Of a stretch of 9,269 nt of DNA, positions 1-6,221 are shown piece after piece. Within the stretch, counting starts at the first letter, position 1, and every line of letters starts with the position of its first letter. The DNA is taken from positions 1 through 9,269 of the forward strand of contig JBFMAE010000236.1 of the NCBI GenBank assembly GCA_040756085.1. The letters are read 5' to 3'. A program made the translations under genes and the position numbers. The notes below the pieces were generated by a model, which was not told where the DNA came from, ran no database searches, and was given only the letters and a program-made list of their open reading frames with translations. Source of the DNA: JBFMAE01 sp040756085. GTDB taxonomy: Bacteria > Desulfobacterota > BSN033 > UBA1163.

Positions 1-46
1 CTTAATAGCTTGGTTCCCATTAACGATTACCTTGGGAGAAAAAGCT

Positions 47-151
47 TGGGGTCAAATCTTTATCTTTGACTTTACTTTCATTTTGTTTCAAGAGGAACCG
101 CATAGAATCTCTCCTCCAACCAGCTATATCAAGAATAAAGATTTGACCCCA
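47..151. repeat. Long inverted repeat, REP/RAYT-like
   Basis: Positions 47-63 (TGGGGTCAAATCTTTAT) are exactly matched by the reverse complement of 135-151. The match extends to 47-69/129-151 with two mismatches. The arms are separated by about 59 bases and could fold into a large hairpin. From memory, motifs of the GGGGTCAAATCT... type are common around REP-associated Y1 transposases in deltaproteobacterial genomes, but no such gene is visible here, so this would be an orphan REP-like pair. That link is recollection, not demonstrated. Confidence 0.6.
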
Positions 152-244
152 TGTCCCGCACCGCTCTAAGATTTCCTCCGACACCCCTGCCGGTTCTATT
201 CCAAACCCGAGACTGAGGGATTACCTTTGCAGAAATTAACTTAT

Positions 245-249
245 CTCGA
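245..249. repeat. Left target-site duplication CTCGA
   Basis: CTCGA lies immediately before the left terminal repeat of the IS1380-like element and recurs in direct orientation at 1914-1918, immediately after the right terminal repeat. A 4-5 bp duplication is usual for IS1380-family insertions. Confidence 0.65.
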
Positions 250-266
250 CCCTAAAAAAGATATAG
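250..266 (+). repeat. IS1380 left terminal inverted repeat
   Basis: CCCTAAAAAAGATATAG matches the reverse complement of 1897-1913 at 11 of 17 positions, including the terminal CCC and the block GAT.TAG. Imperfect ends of this kind are normal in the family. Confidence 0.6.
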
Positions 267-287
267 GAATCCAAAAAAATAAAAAAA

Positions 288-359
288 CTCCTTTTGGGCA
301 AGAGGTTTCGGTGATATAGAATATCACCTGTAAGGTGAAACCAAAAGACCAAAAGGAGG
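288..359 (+). promoter_or_regulatory. Fold-back leader hiding the transposase Shine-Dalgarno
   Basis: CTCCTTTTGG (288-297) is the exact reverse complement of CCAAAAGGAG (349-358), and the second arm contains most of the Shine-Dalgarno AGGAGG (354-359). Inside this stem are two more: GGTTTC 304-309 with GAAACC 337-342, and GGTGATAT 310-317 with ATATCACC 321-328 around an AGA loop. An RNA entering from outside the element would contain both arms and could fold to block translation. An RNA started inside the element would lack the left arm. IS10 and IS50 use this kind of anti-read-through device. The pairing is visible in the sequence; the function is inferred. Confidence 0.6.
294..322 (+). promoter_or_regulatory. 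Candidate transposase promoter
   Basis: TAGAAT (317-322) matches the -10 consensus at five of six positions. A weak -35, TTGGGC at 294-299, lies 17 bases upstream. Transcription would begin near 329, downstream of the left arm of the fold-back structure. The weak -35 makes this tentative. Confidence 0.35.
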
Positions 360-368
360 TTGATAGTC

Positions 369-1710
369 ATGATACAGCAAACCATCTTCCCATTCAAGAT
401 AGAAATGACGAAGGAGAGACTAACGGCCCACGGGGGTCTGGCCTTGATGGCAGAATTCAATCACGGGATTGGGCTGAGAGAGCTGACGGATCGATATCTT
501 CCGGGTCCTGGGAGCAATCGGGGTTTTGATCCTTCGGAGATTGTGGATGCAGTGGTGTTGATGTTGCAAGGGGGAGGGAGAAGCCTGGAGGATTTAAGGG
601 AGCTAAAAAATGAAGAAGGGTTAATGAAGCTGATTGGACGAGAGGAGATTCCAGAGCCAGATACGGTGGGAGATTGGCTAAGGAGGATGGGAGATCCAAA
701 GACAGGACAACTGGGATTAGAAGGGTTGGATAGAGTTCGGGATAAGATAAACGAAAGGGTTTTGAAAAAGGATGGGATCAAGGAATACACGTTGGACGCA
801 GACGCGACGGAGATTATAGGTGAGAAAGCCGATGCCTTGTTCACCTATAATGGGAACAAGGGTTATATGCCGATGCTCGGGTTTTTGTATGAGAATCCGG
901 TGTGTCTTTTGGATGAATTTCGGGAGGGCAATGTGGCTCCAGCCTTTGGGCAGAAGGAGTTTTACCTTCGATGCAAACAGCGCCTGCCTGCCGCAGGCAG
1001 GGATGCCCCGGGGCAAAGAGATTGGGTATTATCGAGGGGACAGTGCCTCGTATCAAGCGGGTCTTTTCAATCAGTTAGAAGAGGATGGAGTGAAGTACGG
1101 GATCACGGTGGATCAGGACAAAGCGGTGAAATCGGCAATTGCTTTGATACGGAGTGGAGATTGGAAGGAGCCGGTGAAGGGCTATGGTTATGAGTTAGCG
1201 GAGACGGTACATTGTATGAATGAGACGAAGAAGGCTTTTCGTTTGGTGGTCAAGCGAGAGATTCGGAGACAGGGGGAGCTCTTTGAGAAAGAGGGGCAAT
1301 ATTTTTATCATGCTGTAGCGACGAACTGGTTGGAGGAGGAGAAGAATACAGAGGAGGTTCTGAAGTGGCACAATCAGAGGGGGCAGGCGGAGAACTTCAA
1401 TAAAGAGCTCAAGATTGGGTTAGGAATGGAGCGGATGCCTTGTGGGCAGACCCATGCCAATGCTGTGTTCTTTAGGATCGGAGTTTTGGCCTACAATCTT
1501 TTTATTGGATTCAAACGGCTTTCGTGTCCGGAGTCTTAGATGAAACATACCATTGCGACGTTTCGTTGGAAGATGGTGCAGGTGGCGGGTCGGATTGTGA
1601 AACATGCTGGAGAGACGGTTTTAAAGTTGATGATTGATCTGGAGAAGTTGGAATTGTTTAAAGGGATCAGACGGAAATGCTTTGAACTGAGTTTATGTCC
1701 AGATGGGTGA
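369..1710 (+). pseudogene. IS1380-family transposase, frameshifted and with an internal stop
   Basis: This is a DDE transposase broken into three pieces. The ATG at 369 follows AGGAGG (354-359) at a 9-base spacing and is preferred over the TTG at 360, which lies within that motif. The first part runs to position 983 and carries LDADATE (catalytic Asp near residue 145) and GYMPMLGF. A 19-bp palindrome then shifts the frame. Downstream, in frame +1, come MPRGKEIGYYRGDSASYQ (second Asp) and NQRGQAENFNKELKIG (catalytic Glu). A TAG at 1537-1539 interrupts, and the same frame continues with KHTIATFRWKMVQVAGRIVKHAGE to a TGA at 1708-1710. Removing 19 bp and reading through the TAG gives about 440 residues, the normal length for IS1380 transposases, with Asp145, Asp218 and Glu335 all kept. 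The gene was therefore intact recently. A few codons could be misassigned at the exact insertion edge. Confidence 0.85.
983..1001. repeat. 19-bp perfect palindrome inserted in the transposase
   Basis: CCTGCCTGCCGCAGGCAGG consists of two 9-base arms (CCTGCCTGC and GCAGGCAGG) around one central C. It sits exactly where the protein should read CKQR-MPRGKEIG, so a 19-base insertion (984-1002) between the CGC and ATG codons explains the frameshift completely. Short GC-rich palindromes of this kind occur dispersed in some bacterial genomes; whether this one is repeated elsewhere in this genome cannot be seen from the window. Confidence 0.75.
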
Positions 1711-1874
1711 AAACAGAGACGAATACAGCGGAAAAAGAAAGGCCAAGGGAGTAGTCTGTCCGAAGACTGAGGGAATTACAAAAACTGGTGGGTCTTTGAT
1801 TTAGTCGTATATGGATAAGGAGACGGTTTAAAGAAACAAGGGCTCTTTACCCGAAAAACGTCTCCAAATCCCCG

Positions 1875-1896
1875 CGGCTAGATGCGAGCCGTTTTT
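1875..1896 (+). terminator. Intrinsic terminator at the IS right end
   Basis: CGGCT (1875-1879) pairs with AGCCG (1887-1891) around a 7-base loop, followed directly by TTTTT. A further G-T pair can extend the stem. A weaker hairpin, GGAGACG 1819-1825 with CGTCTCC 1859-1865, lies just upstream. Together they would end transposase transcription before the neighbouring gene. Confidence 0.5.
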
Positions 1897-1918
1897 CTAA
1901 ATCGGGATTTGGGCTCGA
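1897..1918 (-). repeat. IS1380 right terminal inverted repeat plus target duplication
   Basis: Positions 1897-1913, read on the minus strand, begin CCCAAATCCCGATTTAG and mirror the left end at 250-266. CTCGA at 1914-1918 is the second copy of the target duplication at 245-249. Confidence 0.6.
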
Positions 1919-1926
1919 CATTTTTC

Positions 1927-1955
1927 TTGACAAAAGGGCTTATTTTTAATATGAA
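1927..1955 (+). promoter_or_regulatory. Promoter of the fatty-acid carrier gene
   Basis: A perfect -35 TTGACA (1927-1932) and a -10 TATGAA (1950-1955) are spaced 17 bases apart. An alternative -10, TAATAT at 1947-1952, would leave only 14 bases. Transcription would start near 1962, giving a leader of about 150 bases before the ATG at 2114. The promoter lies just outside the IS (9 bases past the target duplication), so it belongs to the host sequence. Confidence 0.5.
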
Positions 1956-1961
1956 AAGATG

Positions 1962-2056
1962 AGTTAGAAGTTGTTCCTTTTCAACTATCACTTCTAACTT
2001 TCTTAAAATTTTTTTCAATCCTTTGAAGAAGGGAGGTGATATCGTCCGAGACCTCC
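1962..2056 (+). promoter_or_regulatory. Structured 5' leader of the carrier mRNA
   Basis: Two stem-loops are visible. AGTTAGAAG (1962-1970) pairs with CTTCTAACT (1991-1999), with an inner GTTG/CAAC helix, and would sit at the very 5' end of the transcript; a T-rich tract follows at 1999-2015. GGAGGT (2032-2037) pairs with ACCTCC (2051-2056); this left arm is the core of a strong Shine-Dalgarno match (GGAGGTGAT) but no start codon follows it at a useful distance. The leader may stabilise the mRNA or attenuate it. I do not recognise it as a known riboswitch. Confidence 0.35.
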
Positions 2057-2113
2057 GATCATTTCCAATAAATTCGTTTTTTTCCAAAAACCCTTAAATA
2101 AGGAGGACTTCCT

Positions 2114-3538
2114 ATGAATGAGAAAAAGACAGAAGTCCGAGGAACTTTCGAGTTCCTGAGGGATTGGGGTGATGCCCTCACCCGCTGGACAGAGCGATGG
2201 ATTCCAGATGCTTTCGTTATCGTCATTGTTTTGAGTATTGTCACCTTTATCTTAGCCCTCATCTGGGGATTCAAGCCAGAAGTTGGTGTTGGTTCAAGAG
2301 CGTTTGAATCGATTAAAGCCTGGGGAAATGGATTCTGGGCTTTGCTCGCATTTGCGATGCAGATGTGTCTCATCATGATGACAGGCTATATCCTGGCCTG
2401 TTCTCCTCCTGTTCGAAGACTGTTGGATGGGATCTCTGGTTGGTCCAATCCTGAAAAACCCTATCAGGCCATCATCATCATGGCCCTCTTTTCAATGATC
2501 GTGGCCTGGCTCAACTGGGGATTGAGTCTGATTGGAAGTGCGATGTTGGCCCTCTTCATTGTGAGGAGAAATCCAAAGGTGGATTACCGACTTCTTATTG
2601 CCGCAGCCTATTTAGGTCTGGGTTGTACCTGGCACTCAGGTCTCTCAGGCTCTGCAACCTTGCTCGTCGCCACTCCAGATAACTTCTTGATAAAAGCAAA
2701 ATTGTTGGATGCGGTCATCCCCACTACCAACACGATCTTTCATCCCTTCAACATTATCCTGACGATCATCATCGTAGCTATCGTCACCATCCTAATGGGA
2801 TTAATGCACCCGAAACCGGAGAAGGCCTTTGTTGTGAAGCCTGAATTGATGGATAAACTCAAGCTTTATGAAGCTCCTCCAAAACCCGTCAAATATGAAA
2901 GCCCTTCGGATTGGATGAACTGGTGGCCTGGGTTTAATATTATAGTATTCATCGGAGCGCTCATCTGGTTGATCTGGAACTTTTCAACCAAAGGCATCGG
3001 AAAGGGACTCACCCTTGATACGGTAAATTTCACAATGTTAATGTTAGGAATTCTTTTTCACTGGAGACCATGGTCATTTTTGAAAGCCACCGAAGATGCA
3101 GCGAAGGCGGTCTGGGGAATTGTCATTCAATTTCCCTTTTATGCGGGGATCTTTGGTCTCTTCAAATTTACCATGCTCTCTCAGGCATTCACGAATGCCT
3201 TTGTAGCGATCTCAACTCCAATGACCTTTCCTCTCTTCATCTACTGGTATGGAGGGCTTCTCAATTACCTCATCCCATCTGGGGGTAGTGAGTGGGCAGT
3301 GGTTTCGCCATACATCATCCCAGCAGCAAAAGAATTGGGAGTTGGGTTGGGGACGACAGTGGTCACCTATGCCTGGTCGGATATGTTGACCGATATGATT
3401 CAACCCTTCTGGGCGATTGCCATGTTAGCTGTGGTAAAATTAAATTTCAGGGATATCATGGGCTGGTTGCTCATGGTCTTCTTCGTCTACTTCATTATCA
3501 CCTCTCTTGCGTTTCTTTTCATTGTCCCCAACTTCTAA
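2114..3538 (+). CDS. AtoE/TIGR00366-family short-chain fatty acid carrier
   Basis: This is a predicted inner-membrane carrier of 474 residues, related to E. coli AtoE (about 440 residues), which is thought to import short-chain fatty acids such as acetoacetate or butyrate. The sequence is strongly hydrophobic, with membrane segments near residues 31-53, 73-95, 118-149, 160-185, 211-231, 272-290, 331-352, 372-388 and 449-471. Family-like blocks include WLNWGLSLIGSAMLALFIVR (133-152), CTWHSGLSGSATLLVATP (171-188) and NYLIPSGGSEWAVVSPYIIP (384-403). The central hydrophilic stretch at 232-268 is a cytoplasmic or external loop. The ATG at 2114 has AGGAGG at 2101-2106, 7 bases away. The gene stands alone behind its own promoter and converges with the lyase-family gene downstream. 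The substrate is inferred from the family only; related carriers may take other carboxylates. Confidence 0.8.
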   Translation: MNEKKTEVRGTFEFLRDWGDALTRWTERWIPDAFVIVIVLSIVTFILALIWGFKPEVGVGSRAFESIKAWGNGFWALLAFAMQMCLIMMTGYILACSPPVRRLLDGISGWSNPEKPYQAIIIMALFSMIVAWLNWGLSLIGSAMLALFIVRRNPKVDYRLLIAAAYLGLGCTWHSGLSGSATLLVATPDNFLIKAKLLDAVIPTTNTIFHPFNIILTIIIVAIVTILMGLMHPKPEKAFVVKPELMDKLKLYEAPPKPVKYESPSDWMNWWPGFNIIVFIGALIWLIWNFSTKGIGKGLTLDTVNFTMLMLGILFHWRPWSFLKATEDAAKAVWGIVIQFPFYAGIFGLFKFTMLSQAFTNAFVAISTPMTFPLFIYWYGGLLNYLIPSGGSEWAVVSPYIIPAAKELGVGLGTTVVTYAWSDMLTDMIQPFWAIAMLAVVKLNFRDIMGWLLMVFFVYFIITSLAFLFIVPNF

Positions 3539-3542
3539 TAAT

Positions 3543-3577
3543 AAAAAAGGGCCTGCCTCCTGTCCGGAGACAGGCCC
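3543..3577 (-). terminator. Intrinsic terminator between convergent genes
   Basis: GGGCCTG (3549-3555) pairs with CAGGCCC (3571-3577). After one mismatch, an inner CTCC/GGAG helix (3557-3560/3566-3569) closes a 5-base loop. The run of six A at 3543-3548 becomes a U-tract on the minus strand, so this best terminates the leftward lyase-family gene. The rightward carrier transcript meets the same hairpin but without a clear U-tract. Confidence 0.75.
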
Positions 3578-3600
3578 TCAAAATGATTCATCAAATCTTT

Positions 3601-4626
3601 TTATTCCCAATAACGATCATTAGAGAGGCGCTCTTCCACATTCATCTTATAAAACTCCTGGATAGGGATGAGAACGTCTCTCTCCTTTTCATAAACCGCT
3701 TTCAGGGCATTTCTGACAATCTCCACCCCCTTGGGCGTCATCTTTCCAAGGGGTGGACGACACGGCCCGGAGGGTATCCCCAGCCCCTTCATCATCGTCT
3801 TGATGGCCAGCGGATTTCTGAATTTCGCCGGAACCTCAAACCCTTCATAAGATTCGACCGTGTTCACCGTCACCACTTTGAAGAGAGGATCCAGAACTTC
3901 TCTCAGCCGGTTGGCCCTCTCCATCTCTCCCTTTCGTATCGCTTTTACCATTTCGAAAATGGGACCTGGAACGATGTTCGACATCACCGAGACCACCCCG
4001 GAGGCACGAATATCATCTCTGTTCATCATCTCAAAGGTCTTATCATCATCTCCGGAGAGGATGTCGAAGTCTTCTCCACACAGAACTCTTGTCTTGGCCA
4101 TCCGCTCGAGATCGCCGGTTGCCTCTTTCACCGATCTCACATTTTTAAATTTACGATGGAGAATGGTCAGATCCTCCACCTCCAATTTCGTCCCTGTTCT
4201 TCCCGGGATGACATAAGGCATGACAAAAGCTCTACGGAATGCTTTTGCAATCACTTCATAGTAATGCGTCCTCAGTTCAAGGGAGGATGGCCCATTATAA
4301 TAACAATCCACCAGCAGCGCACCCTGAGCTCCCACCTCGACAGCATGCTTTGTTCCCCGCAGGGCCTCTTTCGTGGAATTCGAACCTGTCCCTGCCATCA
4401 CAAAGGCTTTGCCCTTTGCCAACTTGGTTGTCTTTGCGATCACCCGATCGTGCTCCCTCCAGTCCAGAGTGGGAGACTCGCCTGTCGTCCCAGTGGGGAC
4501 GAGATTCGCTCCATTCTCTATCTGGAAGCGAACATTCTTCTCCAGACCCTCAAAATCGACCTCTCCCTTTCGATTAAAGGGGGTCACCATAGCTGTCCAG
4601 CAACCTTCAAACTTCTCAAGTTTCAT
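3601..4626 (-). CDS. Dihydrodipicolinate synthase / N-acetylneuraminate lyase family protein
   Basis: This is a class I aldolase with a TIM barrel that acts through a Schiff base on pyruvate. Numbered from the ATG, it keeps the DapA signature residues: TGTTGES at 45-51, YYN at 109-111, Tyr138 and Arg143 in YVIPGRTG, and the Schiff-base Lys167 in SVKEATGD, followed by LSGDD. These correspond to Thr44/45, Tyr107, Tyr133, Arg138 and Lys161 of E. coli DapA. Keeping that Arg favours a DapA-like or other keto-acid aldolase over a sialic-acid lyase. At 341 residues it is about 50 longer than DapA, mostly as a charged C-terminal tail ending SNDRYWE. I chose ATG at 4626 over the GTG at 4629 because the overlapping AGGAGG copies (4640-4632) give it a 5-8 base spacing. 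No lysine-pathway gene is adjacent, so a catabolic aldolase role is equally possible. Confidence 0.85.
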   Translation of the reverse strand: MKLEKFEGCWTAMVTPFNRKGEVDFEGLEKNVRFQIENGANLVPTGTTGESPTLDWREHDRVIAKTTKLAKGKAFVMAGTGSNSTKEALRGTKHAVEVGAQGALLVDCYYNGPSSLELRTHYYEVIAKAFRRAFVMPYVIPGRTGTKLEVEDLTILHRKFKNVRSVKEATGDLERMAKTRVLCGEDFDILSGDDDKTFEMMNRDDIRASGVVSVMSNIVPGPIFEMVKAIRKGEMERANRLREVLDPLFKVVTVNTVESYEGFEVPAKFRNPLAIKTMMKGLGIPSGPCRPPLGKMTPKGVEIVRNALKAVYEKERDVLIPIQEFYKMNVEERLSNDRYWE

Positions 4627-4662
4627 CACTACCTCCTCCTTCTTCCCATTAGGATATTTTTC

Positions 4663-4692
4663 ATTCTATGAAGGAAAAGAATAAAATTTCAA
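4663..4692 (-). promoter_or_regulatory. Promoter of the lyase-family gene
   Basis: On the minus strand, TTGAAA (4692-4687) and TAGAAT (4668-4663) are spaced 18 bases apart; each matches the consensus at five of six positions. Transcription would begin near 4656, about 30 bases before the ATG, leaving room for the Shine-Dalgarno. Confidence 0.6.
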
Positions 4693-4936
4693 GGAGAAAC
4701 TATTCACAAGCTCATTTTTTTCTTGATACCTGTATAAAATTACAGTATAAGAAATCTAACTTTAAGTTTTTCATGTCTGACCATGGTGATAAAACAATCT
4801 GTATTAACAAAACGCCAAGCGGAAATTTTAAATTTTATCAAAACCCATATTCAATATTCGGGCTTCCCCCCCCACCATTTCTGAAATTCAAGGACAATTC
4901 TCTCTTAAATCCCTGTTCACGCCAGCTATTTATGAG
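4693..4936. other. AT-rich intergenic stretch
   Basis: I see no gene. A 90-codon open frame on the plus strand (4668-4940) runs through it but has no ribosome-binding site, overlaps the promoter of the divergent gene, and has no recognisable protein character. A run of eight C lies at 4866-4873. Confidence 0.5.
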
Positions 4937-5905
4937 CTAAAAAAGGGATAAAATTGGGTGACACTTTTGGTTGATGTAAACCTTAATATATCCCTTAGAT
5001 CGAAGCCAAGACTCTAAGGCAATTCTCCAGGCCGACTCTCTGATATCCTGTCCGGATTGCTTCATTGCCGATAAGATCCTTTCCACTTTTTCCATTATAG
5101 TATCATAAATCTCCCTCCTTTCACGCTTCGTAAATGCCGGTTTATCGGTAGGAGCAAAAAACATTTGGCAGGAGGTCTTTCCATCCAGACAAGGCCGGAT
5201 CCGATGGTTTAGATCATTTACCACAGCCTCCGCATACGCACCGATATGGTCTCGACATTCAAGTATACCCAACGCAACTTTCTCCCGCAAACAGCTTTTT
5301 ACCTCCCGTTGCGACTCCTCAATCGCTCCATTATACGGTGCATAATACTCAGGGCTGTTTAAAGGCAAAACGAAGAATTCCTCCAAAACATTATTCACGG
5401 CCAAATGGTTCATATTGCCCTCATTATCTCGCTTCAGCACTAAAGGAGCCCCATAGCGATCAAATTTCTCGTTCAGGTACCCTGCGATCTCTTCCCCTAC
5501 CGGATAATCTCCCGCCAGGGGTAAGAACTTATACCTCGATCCCAAGTCCTGCATATTGCACAGATAGATTTTAGAGCTCAGGCCCACGTCGTATTCCGTG
5601 CCGTCCATTGCCCAGGCGACCCCCGGCCTCTGCCATTCAATCCGCCGAAGATGCCGTCGATAACCCGACGCAAGATCACGGCGTACCTGCTCTATCATTC
5701 GTCCCAACTTCCGCCGTGACACACTAAAACGATACCGTTGGTACAATTCGGTTGTTCCCACGCTCCGCTTCCAGCCGTGATCTAACAATCGGATCTCGGT
5801 ATCCAAAACCGAAGTATCAAATGGCACCACCTTCTTGGGACCCGGCCGTTTCACAACGGCTTCACTTTTTTGGATTCGCAGGCGCCATCGGTTAAAGCTC
5901 GACAA
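4937..5905 (-). CDS. DDE integrase-type transposase (IS3/IS481-like core), N-terminus damaged
   Basis: The protein has a retroviral-integrase (rve) fold core with MDGTEYDV (Asp101), KRDNEGN (Asp160) and PYNGAIEES (Glu196), numbered from the TTG at 5905. The last two have exactly 35 residues between them, the DX35E pattern. A basic, helical N-terminal part precedes the core and a charged tail follows. The listed start is doubtful. The open frame continues upstream to 5941 and encodes ITPPICRTLQLPLSSFNRWR, which resembles the end of a DNA-binding helix-turn-helix. It is then cut by a TAA at 5944-5942, with no ATG, GTG or well-placed TTG. A six-C run at 5930-5935 sits at the break: one base less would join it to EVNNTP in another frame. 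The N-terminal domain therefore seems lost or shifted, and the gene may be a pseudogene. Family assignment beyond DX35E integrase is uncertain. Confidence 0.7.
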   Translation of the reverse strand: MSSFNRWRLRIQKSEAVVKRPGPKKVVPFDTSVLDTEIRLLDHGWKRSVGTTELYQRYRFSVSRRKLGRMIEQVRRDLASGYRRHLRRIEWQRPGVAWAMDGTEYDVGLSSKIYLCNMQDLGSRYKFLPLAGDYPVGEEIAGYLNEKFDRYGAPLVLKRDNEGNMNHLAVNNVLEEFFVLPLNSPEYYAPYNGAIEESQREVKSCLREKVALGILECRDHIGAYAEAVVNDLNHRIRPCLDGKTSCQMFFAPTDKPAFTKRERREIYDTIMEKVERILSAMKQSGQDIRESAWRIALESWLRSKGYIKVYINQKCHPILSLF

Positions 5906-6128
5906 AGGCAGTTGAAGAGTCCTGCAAATGGGGGGTGTTATTTACCTCACTGAGGAGATGGTATGGAATGAAGGATTAGCAGAATAATCGGACCAGTGGT
6001 ATAAGGGTAGATGAAATTGCGAGGTAAGGAATTGACCTTGCAAAAATAACCCAGCATCACAAGGAGGCAAGTCCGAAGGTTCTTGGCAGCCAGAAGACTT
6101 CGCCTCCTCGTGAGCAAGGCAGCCGACA
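5906..6128. other. Region between divergent transposase-related genes
   Basis: No complete gene is visible. It contains the in-frame N-terminal remnant of the minus-strand transposase (to 5941), a small palindrome CCTCACTGAGG (5945-5955), and a bulged stem of about 11 pairs (GGAGGCAAGTC 6063-6073 with GACTTCGCCTCC 6096-6107). The stem does not match an RNA family I know. No convincing promoter was found on either strand. Confidence 0.35.
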
Positions 6129-6221
6129 ATTCAGCTACCCTACTTTAACAAATTTGAGACGATTTGGGAATACGAAAAATCATTTCTTTCGGATCAGATT
6201 GATTTTGTCTCTTTCCTTGGG

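Larger units (their letters stand above)
1..249. other. Gene-free stretch left of the IS element
   Basis: I see no credible coding region here. The stretch holds the inverted repeat described separately (47-69/129-151) and ends with the CTCGA that forms the left target duplication of the IS. If the IS is removed in thought, this sequence would run straight into the promoter region of the fatty-acid carrier gene, so part of it may be the original upstream region of that gene. Confidence 0.6.
250..1913 (+). mobile_element. IS1380-family insertion sequence, 1664 bp, inactivated
   Basis: The boundaries come from three signals: imperfect terminal inverted repeats (CCCTAAAAAAGATATAG at the left, CCCAAATCCCGATTTAG read inwards at the right, 11 of 17 identical without gaps), a flanking 5-bp direct repeat CTCGA, and one transposase gene of IS1380 type filling the interior. 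About 1.66 kb fits the usual 1.6-1.7 kb of the family, as do ends starting with CC. The element carries its own promoter candidate, a 5' structure that can hide the ribosome-binding site, and a terminator close to the right end. The transposase is broken, so the copy could move only with help in trans. It landed just upstream of the fatty-acid carrier promoter. Confidence 0.8.

Noticed and set aside
360..368. TTG at 360 as start of the IS1380 transposase
   Set aside because: It overlaps the AGGAGG itself; the ATG at 369 has the correct 9-base spacing.
211..1779. GACTGAGGGATTAC (211-224) and GACTGAGGGAATTAC (1765-1779) as direct repeats bounding an element
   Set aside because: The second copy lies inside the IS and the first outside; terminal repeats with a true CTCGA target duplication explain the boundaries better, so this is probably coincidence.
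3292..4671. A 459-codon open frame on the plus strand
   Set aside because: It lies antisense to the DapA-family gene, has low-complexity His/Leu-rich content, no ribosome-binding site, and overlaps the end of the carrier gene; it is a shadow of the real gene.
4866..4873. Run of eight C as a phase-variation tract
   Set aside because: No gene or promoter spans it, so there is nothing visible for it to switch.
4668..4940. A 90-codon plus-strand open frame
   Set aside because: It has no Shine-Dalgarno, starts within the -10 of the divergent promoter, is AT-rich without protein-like patterning, and has no recognisable motif.
6063..6107. Bulged 11-pair stem as an RNA gene
   Set aside because: It matches no family I know, lacks a promoter or terminator, and one stem alone is weak evidence.
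5947..6129. A 60-codon minus-strand open frame upstream of the DX35E transposase, as its missing N-terminal ORF
   Set aside because: The translation shows no helix-turn-helix pattern and does not join in a sensible way to the downstream frame.
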